Origin: an uncultured Caldimonas sp.
Lineage (GTDB): Bacteria; Pseudomonadota; Gammaproteobacteria; Burkholderiales; Burkholderiaceae
Reading direction: 5' to 3'
Assembly: GCF_946480305.1 (NCBI RefSeq)
Contig: NZ_CAMLJQ010000045.1
Span: 1-36,463 of the forward strand
DNA length: 36,463 nt
Part shown: positions 28,428 through 36,463 of the stretch, one piece after another
How the letters are laid out: each line of letters opens with the position of its first letter
How positions within the stretch are numbered: the first letter of the stretch is position 1
Notes under the pieces: generated by a model
The model's database searches: none
Told to the model about the DNA's origin: nothing
The model's input: only the letters and a program-made list of their open reading frames with translations
Made by a program: the position numbers and the translations under genes

Positions 28428-29354
28428 ATGGCACGCAGCAGGGCAAGCAATCTCGACACGTCCCAGTTGAGCTTGCCCTTCTTTTCCTCTGTGCCTGAGC
28501 CCGCGCCTGGGCTGCCCGAACGGATGCCGTCCGTCGAGCGGGAGCCCACCCCTGCGCCCGCCGCCCCACCATCGCATGCAACGACGATGGCGCCGGTCGA
28601 GTTCCGCCATCCGCGTGCGAGCCGCGAACTGCGGGTCGACGAGCATCTGGTCGCCTACGAACTGAAGCGCGCCAAGCGCCGGTCGATCGGTTTTGTCGTC
28701 GGTCCGGAAGGCTTGAGCGTCAGCGCGCCGCGCTGGGTCGGCCAGGCCGAGATCGATGCCGCGCTGCGCGACAAGGGCGGCTGGATCCTGCGCAAGCTGG
28801 CCGAGCAGTCGGAGCGCAACAAGCGCCTGCAACAGGCACGGGTCGAATGGTCCGATGGCACGGCGCTGCCCTTACTTGGCGAGACCGTGATCGTGGTGCT
28901 CGACCCTCGGGCCACCGGCGCCGTGCTCAACAGCGCCGCCGACGCATTGCCCGGCGTTCCCAGGCTCACACTGCACGTGGGTCTGCCGCAGCAGGCAACG
29001 CCCGAGCAGATCCGCGACGCGGTGCAAAGCTGGCTGCAACGGCAGGCCCGCCGCGTGTTCGAGGAGCGCTGCCAGCACTTCGCGCAGCGGCTCGGCGTGG
29101 CCTACAAGCGCCTGGCGCTGTCGTCGGCGCAGACGCGCTGGGGCAGTGCCTCGGCCGATGGCTCGATCCGCCTGAACTGGCGGCTGATCCACTTCGCGAT
29201 GCCCACGATCGATTACGTCGTGGCGCATGAACTCGCGCACTTGCGCGAGATGAACCACAGCCCGCGCTTCTGGGATGTGGTGCGCTCGGTGATGCCCGAT
29301 TACGAGCAGGTGCGCGGCACGCTCAAGGACACGGTGCTGCCGGTGCTGGAGTAG
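28428..29354 (+). CDS. YgjP-type M48-like metallopeptidase (DUF45)
   Basis: Predicted zinc metallopeptidase of the YgjP/SprT-like DUF45 family. The 308-residue protein has a poorly conserved, Pro-rich N-terminus (about 1-55). The domain proper follows, with ELKRAKRRSIGFVVGPEGLSV, the TRWGSASADGSIRLNWRLI motif, and the zinc site His267-Glu268-X2-His271 (VAHELAHLREMNH) with His277 as likely third ligand. There is no signal peptide, so it is cytoplasmic. The substrate is unknown. The start at 28428 may be too early, since homology begins near residue 60, but it is the best-placed ATG. It converges on the transporter gene. Confidence 0.9.
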   Translation: MARSRASNLDTSQLSLPFFSSVPEPAPGLPERMPSVEREPTPAPAAPPSHATTMAPVEFRHPRASRELRVDEHLVAYELKRAKRRSIGFVVGPEGLSVSAPRWVGQAEIDAALRDKGGWILRKLAEQSERNKRLQQARVEWSDGTALPLLGETVIVVLDPRATGAVLNSAADALPGVPRLTLHVGLPQQATPEQIRDAVQSWLQRQARRVFEERCQHFAQRLGVAYKRLALSSAQTRWGSASADGSIRLNWRLIHFAMPTIDYVVAHELAHLREMNHSPRFWDVVRSVMPDYEQVRGTLKDTVLPVLE

Positions 29355-29385
29355 CGGCGGCAGGCATTGCCGACCCGCAACGGCT

Positions 29386-30294
29386 TCATTTCTGGCTCGA
29401 TGCCAGCATCACACCGACCACGGCGATCGCGCCGCCGATCAGCATGCTGGGCAGCAAGGGTTCATCGAGCAGCACGACGCCGAAGCAGGCACCGAACACC
29501 GGAACGAGGTTGTTGAACACCACGGTGCGTGCGGCCCCGAGCCGTTGCACGCCCTGGTAGTACCAGACGAACGCGACCGCCGTGCCGAGCACACCGAGAT
29601 AGAGCGCCGAGGCCAGCACCGCCGGCGTCAGCGAGGCCGCATGCAATGCGGGCAGATCGAACACGGCAACGCCGGCCAGCAGGGCGGTGCCCCACAGCGA
29701 GGCGTAGGTCGTGGCAGCCAGTGGCGTCATGCCTTTCAGCGCGACGCGCCCGATCAGCGTGTAGGCGGCCCAGGCGCACACGCCGGCGAACATCAGCGAT
29801 TCGCCGATACCGACCGACTGCCCGAGAGAGGCGCCGAGCTGGCCCCGGGAAATCACCGTCCAGACGCCGAGCAGCGCCACCGCGACACCCAGCCAGCGCA
29901 GCGGGCTCAGCCGCTCATGCAGCACGACGGCGCCGACGGCGATCGTGACCACCGGGTTCAGCGCGATGATCAGCGACGTGCGACTGGCCGGCAGGTGCGA
30001 GAGCGCACCCAGGAAGCACAGGTTGTAGGCAAAGATGCCGGTCGCCCCGAGCCCGAACGTCGCGAGCAGCTGGCGGCGATCCAGCCGGGGCAGGCCGCCC
30101 TCCAGCCAGCGTGCCGCGAGCAGCAGCGCGATGCACGCGACGACGTATCGCAGCACCGAGCCGACGGCGGGCGGCAGCTGCAAAGCGATCACGCGTCCGG
30201 CGATGAACGTGCCACCCCAGATGGCCGGCACCGCGACCAGGCGCAGGTAGAGCGGCCACAGGCGGCGGGTGTCGGAAGAGATCACGGCGCTCAT
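29386..30294 (-). CDS. EamA/DMT family transporter
   Basis: A 302-residue inner-membrane protein with ten predicted transmembrane helices in two EamA repeats: AIWGGTFIAGRVIALQLPP with LRY in the first half and YLGVLGTAVAFVWYYQGVQRLG with ARTVVFNNLVPVFGACFG in the second. DMT proteins export or import amino acids, nucleosides or other metabolites; the substrate here cannot be told. It diverges from a LysR regulator across 111 bp that contains a perfect palindrome, so control by that regulator is likely. The start at 30294 begins MSAVISSDTRRLWP. Confidence 0.92.
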   Translation of the reverse strand: MSAVISSDTRRLWPLYLRLVAVPAIWGGTFIAGRVIALQLPPAVGSVLRYVVACIALLLAARWLEGGLPRLDRRQLLATFGLGATGIFAYNLCFLGALSHLPASRTSLIIALNPVVTIAVGAVVLHERLSPLRWLGVAVALLGVWTVISRGQLGASLGQSVGIGESLMFAGVCAWAAYTLIGRVALKGMTPLAATTYASLWGTALLAGVAVFDLPALHAASLTPAVLASALYLGVLGTAVAFVWYYQGVQRLGAARTVVFNNLVPVFGACFGVVLLDEPLLPSMLIGGAIAVVGVMLASSQK

Positions 30295-30381
30295 CGGAGG
30301 TGCTCCATCAGGGGGGTCATCGCGTGCAGGGGCTGCCGAAGGATGGGGGATGAGTCTATGCTTTCAGTCATTCATAGGGAA

Positions 30382-30397
30382 ATGAGCGACCGCTCAT
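30382..30397. promoter_or_regulatory. Palindromic operator candidate between transporter and LysR genes
   Basis: A perfect inverted repeat ATGAGCG-AC-CGCTCAT in the 111-bp divergent gap, ending 8 nt before the LysR start. A second, looser inverted repeat TCATT-N8-AATGA (30368-30385) overlaps it. LysR proteins usually bind dyads in such gaps and often repress their own gene, so this is a reasonable autoregulatory site. Confidence 0.5.
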
Positions 30398-30405
30398 GAC
30401 TTGCC

Positions 30406-31293
30406 ATGACCTTCACTCAGCTCGAAGTCTTTGCCACGCTGGCGCAGGCGCGCAGTTTTTCCCGCGCTGCGGCGCTGCTCGGTATCACTCAATCGGCGGT
30501 GAGCCACGCGTTGCGCTCGCTCGAACGCGAGCTGGGCGTCACGCTGTTCCTGCGCGAGCGCGCGGAGCCGGAGCTGACGCCGGCCGGCGCCCGCCTGCTG
30601 GCCCGCGCACATGAGATCCGCACGCTGCACGAAGCGCTGATCCAGGATGCCAAGGATGCGCAAGGTCTGCGCGAGGGCGTGCTGCGCATCGGCTCGTTCG
30701 GCTTCACCTCCAGCCTGCGCATCCTGCCGGAGCTGCTGGCGCGCTTCCAGCAGGCGCACCCGGGCATCGAGGTCTACATCGACGAGGACAGCGACGACAC
30801 CGTGGTGCAGTGGCTCGCCGAGCGCCGGGTGGAGATCGGCTTCGTCGTGCTGCCGGATGATCGCTTCGAGACGGTGCCGCTGGTGGAAGATGAGTTCGTC
30901 GTGGTGCTGCCGGCCGGCCACCCCCTTGCACGCAAGCCGGCCGTGCCGCTGGCCGACCTGACCGACCTGCCGTTCGTGCTGACGGAGGCCGGTTGCGGTG
31001 AACTGATCCGCCGGTTGCTCGAAGCAGCCGGGGCACGGCCGCGCCTGCTCTATCGGTTTCCGCAACTGCTGTCGATCCTTGGCTTCGTCGAGCGGGGGCT
31101 CGCTGTTTCCGTGGCGGCCCGCCTGGCACTGCCGGACGACCATGCCGGCGTCGTGTACCGCCCGTTGGTGCCGCGTGCGCCGCGGCGCGTCGGCCTTGCC
31201 GTGCGCGACATGGCCAAGCTTTCGCCCGCCGCCCAGGCCTTCGTGAAAGTGGCTCGGGAGATGTACGGCGGGCGCAGGCTGCGCGCCGCGTGA
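30406..31293 (+). CDS. LysR family transcriptional regulator
   Basis: A 295-residue LTTR. The N-terminal winged helix-turn-helix (about 1-60; FTQLEVFATLAQARSFSRAAALLGITQSAVSHALRSLE in outline) precedes a periplasmic-binding-protein-like effector domain (about 90-290) starting LRIGSFGFTSSLRILPELL. The effector is unknown. Its divergence from the EamA transporter suggests it regulates that gene, perhaps in response to the transported compound. The ATG at 30406 starts directly at the HTH. It converges on the hydrolase gene, with an 18-bp gap. Confidence 0.94.
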   Translation: MTFTQLEVFATLAQARSFSRAAALLGITQSAVSHALRSLERELGVTLFLRERAEPELTPAGARLLARAHEIRTLHEALIQDAKDAQGLREGVLRIGSFGFTSSLRILPELLARFQQAHPGIEVYIDEDSDDTVVQWLAERRVEIGFVVLPDDRFETVPLVEDEFVVVLPAGHPLARKPAVPLADLTDLPFVLTEAGCGELIRRLLEAAGARPRLLYRFPQLLSILGFVERGLAVSVAARLALPDDHAGVVYRPLVPRAPRRVGLAVRDMAKLSPAAQAFVKVAREMYGGRRLRAA

Positions 31294-31311
31294 GTCGCAA
31301 GCGACCGGCGC

Positions 31312-32367
31312 TCAGGCGGGCACGAAGCGGTGCACGCCGTCGGCCCCGGTGACACGCTGCAGGCGGCCGTCGTGCCACAGCGCGTGCAGGTGCGCGATCG
31401 CCTCGCCCATGGCAAAGGTGGTCTGGTGCAGATCGAGCTTGCGCTTGAACAGGACCGGCAGGATGTCGGCCGCGCTGCACGGAGCTTCGCTGCACGCGGC
31501 GACCACCTCGGCGTAGCGCTCCTCGTGATGCGCCTGCAATTGGCGCACGCGCTCGTGCAGGCCGCGGAACGGTCGCCCGTGGGCCGGCAGCACCAGCGTG
31601 TTTTCGGGCAGCGGCAGCAGTTGTTCGATCGACCGCAGGTACAGCGGCAACGGATTGCCCTCGGGTTCGGCGTCGAACACGCTGACGTTGGTGGAGATGC
31701 GCGGCAGCAGCATGTCGCCCGAGATCAGCACCTGCACCTCGTCGCAGTACAGCGAGATGTGCTCCGGCGCGTGGCCGTAGCCGCTGATGCAGCGCCATGC
31801 CCGGCCGCCGATGCGCAATACCTGCCCGTCGAGCAGGCGTCGGAACTGCGCCGGCACCTGCGGCACCATCGACGCGTAGTAGTTGGAGCGCGCGCGCACC
31901 TTGGCGACCGATGCCGGGTCGGTGAGCCCGTTGCTGGCGAAGAAGTTCGCGGCGGCCTCGCCGCCATAGCCGGTGGTGCTCTGGCTCGCGATGCGCGCGG
32001 CGTTGTAGTCGGTCGCGCTGATCCACAGGCGGCATTGCCAGCGCTCGGTCAGCCAGTGGGCCAGGCCGATGTGGTCCGGGTGCATGTGCGTGACGACCAC
32101 GCGCAGGACGGGCAGGCCCTCCAGCTCGTGCTCGAACACGCGCTCCCAGGCGGCGCGGGTGTCGTCGTTGGTGATGCCGCAGTCGACGATGCTCCAGCCG
32201 GCGCGGCCGTCGAGCTCGTCGCGCAGCAGCCAGAGGTTGATGTGGTCGAGCGCGAAGGGCAGGCCCATGCGCACCCAGCGGACACCCGGCGCGACTTCGA
32301 GCGCGTGCCCCGGTGCGGGAAGCTGCTCGCCCAGCGGGTACTGCAGACGTTGTTCGAGAGCGTTCAT
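31312..32367 (-). CDS. Metallo-beta-lactamase-fold hydrolase
   Basis: A 351-residue MBL-fold protein of the LACTB2/glyoxalase II-like kind. The metal motif is THMHPDHIG with His94, His96, Asp98 and His99. Further ligands are in GYGHAPEH, SGDMLL and PAHGRPF, and a C-terminal winged-helix-like region (about 265-351) follows, as in members with the BLACT_WH domain. It is probably a cytoplasmic thioester or phosphodiester hydrolase. It diverges from the MerR/LiuR-like gene, and the shared 41-bp gap contains an ACGT-type operator, so it may belong to the same acyl-CoA regulon; this is inference. The start at 32367 begins MNALEQRLQYPLGEQLP. Confidence 0.88.
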   Translation of the reverse strand: MNALEQRLQYPLGEQLPAPGHALEVAPGVRWVRMGLPFALDHINLWLLRDELDGRAGWSIVDCGITNDDTRAAWERVFEHELEGLPVLRVVVTHMHPDHIGLAHWLTERWQCRLWISATDYNAARIASQSTTGYGGEAAANFFASNGLTDPASVAKVRARSNYYASMVPQVPAQFRRLLDGQVLRIGGRAWRCISGYGHAPEHISLYCDEVQVLISGDMLLPRISTNVSVFDAEPEGNPLPLYLRSIEQLLPLPENTLVLPAHGRPFRGLHERVRQLQAHHEERYAEVVAACSEAPCSAADILPVLFKRKLDLHQTTFAMGEAIAHLHALWHDGRLQRVTGADGVHRFVPA

Positions 32368-32376
32368 TGGCTACAC

Positions 32377-32392
32377 TTTACGTAAACGTCAA
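32377..32392. promoter_or_regulatory. LiuR-type operator candidate, site 1
   Basis: TTTACGTAAACGTCAA lies in the 41-bp gap between the divergent hydrolase and MerR-type genes. Read on the other strand it is TTGACGTTTACGTAAA, matching site 2 downstream in 14 of 16 positions. Its position could control both genes, including autoregulation. A TATAGG hexamer at 32398-32403 may be the regulator's -10. Confidence 0.65.
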
Positions 32393-32408
32393 TCCAGTAT
32401 AGGGAACC

Positions 32409-32843
32409 ATGGCTGCTTCTGCTGTCTCCTTGGCGTCGCCCGCCACACCGACCTACACGATCAGCGATCTCGCAAAAGAGTTCGACCTCACGACGCGTGC
32501 GATCCGCTTCTATGAAGACTGCGGCCTGCTGAGCCCCGAGCGCAGTGGCCCGAGCGGGCGCAACCGGGTCTACACGTCTCGCGACCGCACGCGGCTCAAG
32601 CTCACGCTGCGCGGCAAGCGGCTGGGCCTGAGCCTCGCGGAGATCAAGGAACTGGTCGACATGTACGAGTCGCCGCGCGACACGGTGCCGCAGTTGAAGA
32701 AGTTCCTCGTGGTGCTCGCAGCCCACCGCGAGCAACTGGAGCAGCAACTGGCCGATCTGCAGATCACGCTGGAGGAAGTGCGCACCCACGAACGCGAGGC
32801 CCGGCGCTTGCTCGGGGAAAGCGAGAAGAAGAAAAAAGGGTAA
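32409..32843 (+). CDS. liuR: MerR family regulator, LiuR-like
   Basis: A 144-residue MerR-type protein: an N-terminal helix-turn-helix with YTISDLAKEFDLTTRAIRFYEDCGLLSPERS, a wing with NRVYTSRDRTRLKL, then a dimerisation coiled coil (about 95-135) and a lysine-rich end. No metal-binding cysteines are seen, so it is not a metal sensor. Similar regulators (LiuR) control leucine/isovalerate degradation and sit beside isovaleryl-CoA dehydrogenase, as here. ACGT-type inverted repeats both upstream and downstream support autoregulation and control of the next genes. The symbol rests on context and motif, not on a search. Confidence 0.75.
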   Translation: MAASAVSLASPATPTYTISDLAKEFDLTTRAIRFYEDCGLLSPERSGPSGRNRVYTSRDRTRLKLTLRGKRLGLSLAEIKELVDMYESPRDTVPQLKKFLVVLAAHREQLEQQLADLQITLEEVRTHEREARRLLGESEKKKKG

Positions 32844-32863
32844 GTCCGGCCCCTTGCCTCTAG

Positions 32864-32889
32864 AATTGACGTTTACGTCAACGTCAATT
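32864..32889. promoter_or_regulatory. LiuR-type operator candidate, site 2
   Basis: TTGACGTTTACGTCAA at 32866-32881 nearly repeats site 1. It is extended by a further ACGTCAATT, so AATTGACGT (32864-32872) and ACGTCAATT (32881-32889) form perfect 9-bp arms around 8 nt. A TAGAAT -10-like hexamer (32861-32866) overlaps its left edge, so a bound regulator would cover the likely transcription start of the thioesterase and dehydrogenase genes. Confidence 0.7.
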
Positions 32890-32911
32890 GCGCCATCCGG
32901 CGCTGCACACC

Positions 32912-33376
32912 GTGGACACTGGCAGCCCTCACACCCCCGCAGATCCAGGCTACGCCGAGCGCGTGCGGCGCTCGTTCGAACGGCAGGCCGTGATGGCCAC
33001 GCTGGACATTCGCCTGTCGGATGTCGCGCCCGGGCGGGTGGTGCTGGAGATGCAGCACCGGGCCGATCTGACGCAGCAGCATGGCTTCCTGCATGCCGGC
33101 GTGGTGTCCACGGCGCTCGACTCGGCCTGCGGCTACGCTGCCTTTTCGCTGATGCCGGTCGACGCCGCCGTGCTGACCATCGAGTTCAAGGTCAACCTCG
33201 TGGCGCCGGCCCGCGGCCCGCTGTTTCGCTTCGAGGGCATCGTCATCAAGCCCGGTCGCACGATCACGGTGGTCGAGGGCCGTGCGACCGAGCGCGGCGA
33301 CAAGGGCGCACGCCTCATCGCGACGATGACCGCCACCGTGATGACGGTGCTCGGCCGCGAAGGCATCCATCACTGA
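32912..33376 (+). CDS. PaaI-type hotdog-fold thioesterase
   Basis: Predicted acyl-CoA thioesterase. The product is 154 residues from GTG 32912, or 162 from TTG 32888. The hotdog signature HGFLHAGVVSTALDSACGYAAF is centred near residue 65-75, followed by TIEFKVNLVAPARG. I prefer GTG 32912, because the TTG at 32888 lies inside operator site 2, but neither has a good Shine-Dalgarno. The gene is sandwiched between the LiuR-like regulator and isovaleryl-CoA dehydrogenase, so it may relieve CoA trapping during branched-chain acyl-CoA breakdown; the substrate is inferred only. Confidence 0.87.
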   Translation: MDTGSPHTPADPGYAERVRRSFERQAVMATLDIRLSDVAPGRVVLEMQHRADLTQQHGFLHAGVVSTALDSACGYAAFSLMPVDAAVLTIEFKVNLVAPARGPLFRFEGIVIKPGRTITVVEGRATERGDKGARLIATMTATVMTVLGREGIHH

Positions 33377-33406
33377 CTTCTTCTTGATCTCTCGAAAGGC
33401 TCTTCC

Positions 33407-34585
33407 ATGCAACTGCCCGGACTCAACTTCCAGCTCGGCGAAGACATCGACGCACTGCGCGACGCCGTGCGCGCCTTCGCCGAGGCCGAGATCGCCCCGC
33501 GTGCCGCCGAGATCGATCGCAGCGACCAGTTCCCGATGGACCTGTGGCGCAAGATGGGCGAGGTGGGCGTGCTCGGCATCACCGTCGAAGAGGAATACGG
33601 CGGCGCCGCGATGGGCTACCTGGCCCACATGATCGCCATGGAAGAGATCAGCCGCGCCTCTGCGTCGGTGGGCTTGTCGTACGGCGCGCATTCCAATCTG
33701 TGCGTCAACCAGATCCGCCGCAACGGCACGCAGGCGCAGAAGAAGAAATACCTGCCCAAGCTGATCTCCGGGGAGCACGTCGGCGCGCTGGCGATGAGCG
33801 AGCCGGGTGCCGGCTCCGATGTCGTCAGCATGAAACTCAAGGCCGAGGACAAGGGCGGCTACTACCTGCTCAACGGCAACAAGATGTGGATCACCAACGG
33901 CCCGGACGCCGACACGCTGGTGGTCTACGCCAAGACCGAGCCGGAGCTCAATGCGCAAGGTATCACCGCCTTCCTGATCGAAAAGGGCATGAAGGGCTTC
34001 TCGATCGCGCAGAAGCTCGACAAGCTCGGCATGCGCGGCAGCCACACCGGCGAGCTGGTGTTCGAGAACGTCGAGGTGCCCGCCGAGAACGTGCTGGGCA
34101 AGCTCAACGGCGGCGTGAAGGTGCTGATGAGCGGGCTCGACTACGAGCGCGCGGTGCTCGCCGCCGGCCCCATCGGCATCATGCAGGCGGTCATGGACAA
34201 CGTGGTGCCGTACGTGCACGACCGCAAGCAGTTCGGCCGCAGCATCGGCGAATTCCAGCTCATCCAGGGCAAGGTGGCCGACATGTACACCGTGCTGCAG
34301 GCGGCGCGCGCCTTCTGCTACACGGTGGGCAAGAACCTCGACCACCTGGGCACTGACCACGTGCGGCAGGTGCGCAAGGACTGCGCGGCCGTCATCCTGT
34401 GGTGCGCCGAGAAGGCGACCTGGATGGCCGGCGAGGGCATCCAGATCTTCGGCGGCAACGGCTACATCAACGAATACCCGCTGGGCCGCCTGTGGCGGGA
34501 CGCGAAGCTGTACGAGATCGGTGCGGGCACCAGCGAGATCCGTCGCATGCTGATCGGCCGCGAACTGTTCAACGAGACGATGTGA
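33407..34585 (+). CDS. liuA: Isovaleryl-CoA dehydrogenase
   Basis: FAD-dependent acyl-CoA dehydrogenase of leucine degradation, converting isovaleryl-CoA to 3-methylcrotonyl-CoA. The 392-residue product has the flavin motifs [13 protein letters not shown] (127-139) and [12 protein letters not shown] (159-170). The catalytic base is placed as in isovaleryl-CoA dehydrogenases, Glu247 in [12 protein letters not shown], and the usual C-terminal Glu position reads [10 protein letters not shown] without it. The ATG at 33407 follows a GAAAGG ribosome site. The usual next liu genes (methylcrotonyl-CoA carboxylase and others) do not follow here; carbonic anhydrase does. Confidence 0.93.
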   Translation: MQLPGLNFQLGEDIDALRDAVRAFAEAEIAPRAAEIDRSDQFPMDLWRKMGEVGVLGITVEEEYGGAAMGYLAHMIAMEEISRASASVGLSYGAHSNLCVNQIRRNGTQAQKKKYLPKLISGEHVGALAMSEPGAGSDVVSMKLKAEDKGGYYLLNGNKMWITNGPDADTLVVYAKTEPELNAQGITAFLIEKGMKGFSIAQKLDKLGMRGSHTGELVFENVEVPAENVLGKLNGGVKVLMSGLDYERAVLAAGPIGIMQAVMDNVVPYVHDRKQFGRSIGEFQLIQGKVADMYTVLQAARAFCYTVGKNLDHLGTDHVRQVRKDCAAVILWCAEKATWMAGEGIQIFGGNGYINEYPLGRLWRDAKLYEIGAGTSEIRRMLIGRELFNETM

Positions 34586-34702
34586 GCCTGCACCGGCAGA
34601 CTGCAAAGAAGACACCACTTTGAAACCAGTCGTTGCCGAGCGGCTGCGTACACTGTGCGCTGCAACATCGCGCCCGCTCCGGGCGCTCATCCAGCACGGC
34701 GT

Positions 34703-35386
34703 ATGAGCACACAACTCCAGGAACTCTTCGACAGCAACCGCGCCTGGGCGCAAAGCCTGGAGCAGCGCACTCCAGGCTTCTTCTCGCGCCTGCTCGAGCA
34801 GCAGGCGCCGCAATACCTGTGGATCGGCTGCGCCGACAGCCGCGTGCCCGCCAACGAGATCGTCGGGCTGCTGCCAGGGGAATTGTTCGTTCACCGAAAT
34901 GTCGCCAACGTCGTGGTGCACTCCGACCTGAACTGCCTTTCGGTGATGCAGTTCGCGGTGGACTTGTTGAAGGTCAGGCACATCATGGTGGTCGGGCACT
35001 ACGGCTGCAGCGGCGTGAAGGCGGCGATGAACGACGTGCGCGTCGGCATCGCCGACAACTGGCTGCGCCACGTGCAGGACGCGCGCAACAAGCACCAGGC
35101 ATGGCTGGACACGTTTGCCGACGAGACCCAGCGCCACAACGCACTGTGCGAGCTGAACGTGCTGGAGCAGGTGCTCAACGTGTGCCAGACCACGGTCGTG
35201 CACGACGCCTGGCAACGCGGCCAGGAGGTGGTCGTGCACGGCTGGGTCTATGGCCTGCACAACGGCCTGCTGCAAGATTTGCGCATGACGGTGGACAGCC
35301 CCGAGTCCGTCATGGCTCAGTACACGGAGGCGCTGACGCAACTGCAGGCGCGGCACGATCGCGTGCGGGAACTCGGAGCCGGGTGA
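34703..35386 (+). CDS. can: Beta-class carbonic anhydrase
   Basis: Zinc enzyme interconverting CO2 and bicarbonate. The 227-residue product has the ligands Cys43 and Asp45 ([12 protein letters not shown]), His99 and Cys102 (VGHYGCSGV). The ATG at 34703 begins [16 protein letters not shown]; the frame is open to 34655 but the extra residues are unlike the family. The 117-bp gap after the dehydrogenase shows only a lone TACACT hexamer at 34649. It may supply bicarbonate for biotin carboxylases such as methylcrotonyl-CoA carboxylase, which is inference. The stop overlaps the aceK ATG. Confidence 0.94.
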   Translation: MSTQLQELFDSNRAWAQSLEQRTPGFFSRLLEQQAPQYLWIGCADSRVPANEIVGLLPGELFVHRNVANVVVHSDLNCLSVMQFAVDLLKVRHIMVVGHYGCSGVKAAMNDVRVGIADNWLRHVQDARNKHQAWLDTFADETQRHNALCELNVLEQVLNVCQTTVVHDAWQRGQEVVVHGWVYGLHNGLLQDLRMTVDSPESVMAQYTEALTQLQARHDRVRELGAG

Positions 35387-36463
35387 TGTTTCCGCAGCAG
35401 CTCACCGACTCGCGCGCGTTCGACATCGCGCAGGCCCTGCTCGACGGTTTCAACCGCCACTACCGGCTGTTCCGCGAGGCGAGTGCGGCTGCCAAGCAGC
35501 GTTTCGAGGCGGCCGACTGGCAGGGTCAGCAGCGCGCCCAGCGCGAGCGCATCGTCTACTACGACAAGCGGGTGGACGAAGCGGTGGAGCGGCTGCAGAC
35601 CGAATTCAAGGCACACGAGCTGCCGATGGACGTGTGGCAGCAGGTCAAGCTGCATTACATCGGCCTGCTGACCAACCACCTGCAGCCCGAGCTGGCCGAG
35701 ACCTTCTTCAACTCGGTCACCACCAAGATCCTGCACCGCAGCTACTTCCACAACGACTTCATCTTCGTGCGCCCGGCCATCTCGACCGAATACATCGAGA
35801 ACGACGAGCCCGGTTCGCTGCCGACCTTCCGCGCCTATTACCCCACCCGTGAGACGCTGCGCGACACGCTGCACCGCATCGTCACCAACTACCAGTTGCA
35901 GCGCGAGTTCGAAGACCTCGACCGCGACGTCGACAACGTGCTGCAGGCCGTGTTCCAGCAGTTCGGCGACGTGCGCTTTCGCACCAACTTCCAGATCCAG
36001 GTGCTGTCGTCGCTGTTCTTCCGCAACAAGGGCGCCTACATCGTCGGCAAGATCATCAATGGCTATCGCGAGACGGCGATCGCGATCCCCATCCTGCACA
36101 ACAGCAAAGGCAAGCTCTACATCGACGCGGCACTGTTCGGCGAAGACGAGCTGCAGATGCTGTTCAGCTTCGCGCGGGCGTACTTCATGGTCGAGATGGA
36201 GATCCCGGCCGCCTACGTGCACTTCCTGCGTTCGCTGATGCCGCGCAAGCCGCGTTCGGAGATCTACAACGCGTTGGGCCTGCACAAGCAGGGCAAGAAC
36301 CTCTTCTATCGCGACTTCCTGTTCCACCTGCGCCATTCGAGCGACAGCTTCCGCATCGCGCCCGGCATCAAGGGCATGGTGATGCTGGTGTTCGACCTGC
36401 CGTCGTTTCCGTACGTGTTCAAGGTCATCAAGGACTTCTTCCCGCCGCAGAAGGACACCACGC
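35386..36463 (+). CDS. aceK: Isocitrate dehydrogenase kinase/phosphatase (3' end outside window)
   Basis: Bifunctional enzyme that phosphorylates and reactivates isocitrate dehydrogenase, steering carbon between the TCA cycle and the glyoxylate shunt. The reading frame begins with ATG 35386, overlapping the carbonic anhydrase stop (TGATG), and runs open to the window edge, so about 359 codons of a protein usually near 580-610 residues are seen. Family landmarks are [20 protein letters not shown] near 45-60, [18 protein letters not shown] near 120-140, and the ATP-binding stretch [27 protein letters not shown] near the end. A GTG at 35383 is an alternative start. Co-location with leucine catabolism fits, since that pathway yields acetyl-CoA. 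Confidence 0.95.
   Translation, partial: MFPQQLTDSRAFDIAQALLDGFNRHYRLFREASAAAKQRFEAADWQGQQRAQRERIVYYDKRVDEAVERLQTEFKAHELPMDVWQQVKLHYIGLLTNHLQPELAETFFNSVTTKILHRSYFHNDFIFVRPAISTEYIENDEPGSLPTFRAYYPTRETLRDTLHRIVTNYQLQREFEDLDRDVDNVLQAVFQQFGDVRFRTNFQIQVLSSLFFRNKGAYIVGKIINGYRETAIAIPILHNSKGKLYIDAALFGEDELQMLFSFARAYFMVEMEIPAAYVHFLRSLMPRKPRSEIYNALGLHKQGKNLFYRDFLFHLRHSSDSFRIAPGIKGMVMLVFDLPSFPYVFKVIKDFFPPQKDTT

Noticed and set aside
29358..29372. CGGCA/TGCCG hairpin between the YgjP-type and EamA genes as a terminator
   Set aside because: Only five base pairs and no U-tract on either strand.

Overview
The window is about 36.5 kb of GC-rich, densely coding bacterial chromosome (my estimate is the high 60s % GC) with no stretch over 300 bp lacking a gene. 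I see no rRNA, tRNA, CRISPR, prophage or insertion sequence. Gene order and protein style point to a betaproteobacterium of the Burkholderiales, probably near the Rubrivivax/Leptothrix/Methylibium group. Supporting signs are ABC permease-ibaG-murA-his operon-hinT-tatABC in one run, hslVU beside an extended DksA, and a LiuR-type regulator with isovaleryl-CoA dehydrogenase next to aceK. The genus call is inference.

Layout: (1) 1-11842, plus strand: the end of an ABC-2 permease, ibaG, murA, the histidine genes hisG-D-C-B-H-A-F-I-E, a small membrane protein, hinT and tatABC. Many genes overlap by 1-4 bases. Two copies of a structured intergenic repeat lie after hisC and after hisF. (2) 11873-14788: a DegS/AlgW-like membrane-anchored protease (minus) head-to-head with a Nif3 family protein and pdxA (plus). 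(3) 14795-20741, minus strand: a CobW GTPase, a DksA family protein, an uncharacterised protein with duplicated STAS-like modules, a strong terminator, then hslVU behind a sigma-32-like promoter. (4) 20945-29354, plus strand: corC, lnt, glyQ, glyS, two tandem GmhB-like HAD proteins (the first lacks the nucleophilic Asp), plsC and a YgjP-type metalloprotease. (5) 29386-31293: an EamA transporter and a divergent LysR regulator. (6) 31312-36463: a metallo-beta-lactamase-fold hydrolase divergent from a MerR/LiuR-like regulator, then thioesterase, isovaleryl-CoA dehydrogenase, beta-carbonic anhydrase and aceK (cut by the window end).

Most genes are housekeeping: histidine synthesis, cell wall and lipoprotein maturation, Tat export, glycyl-tRNA synthesis, proteolysis. 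The points most worth a second look are the duplicated STAS-module protein, the GmhB pair with a likely dead first copy, the repeat pair with a compensatory base change in a hairpin, the ACGT-type operators around the LiuR-like gene, the sigma-32-like promoter at hslV, and several -10-like hexamers only 7-9 nt before start codons, which suggest leaderless or nearly leaderless transcripts.
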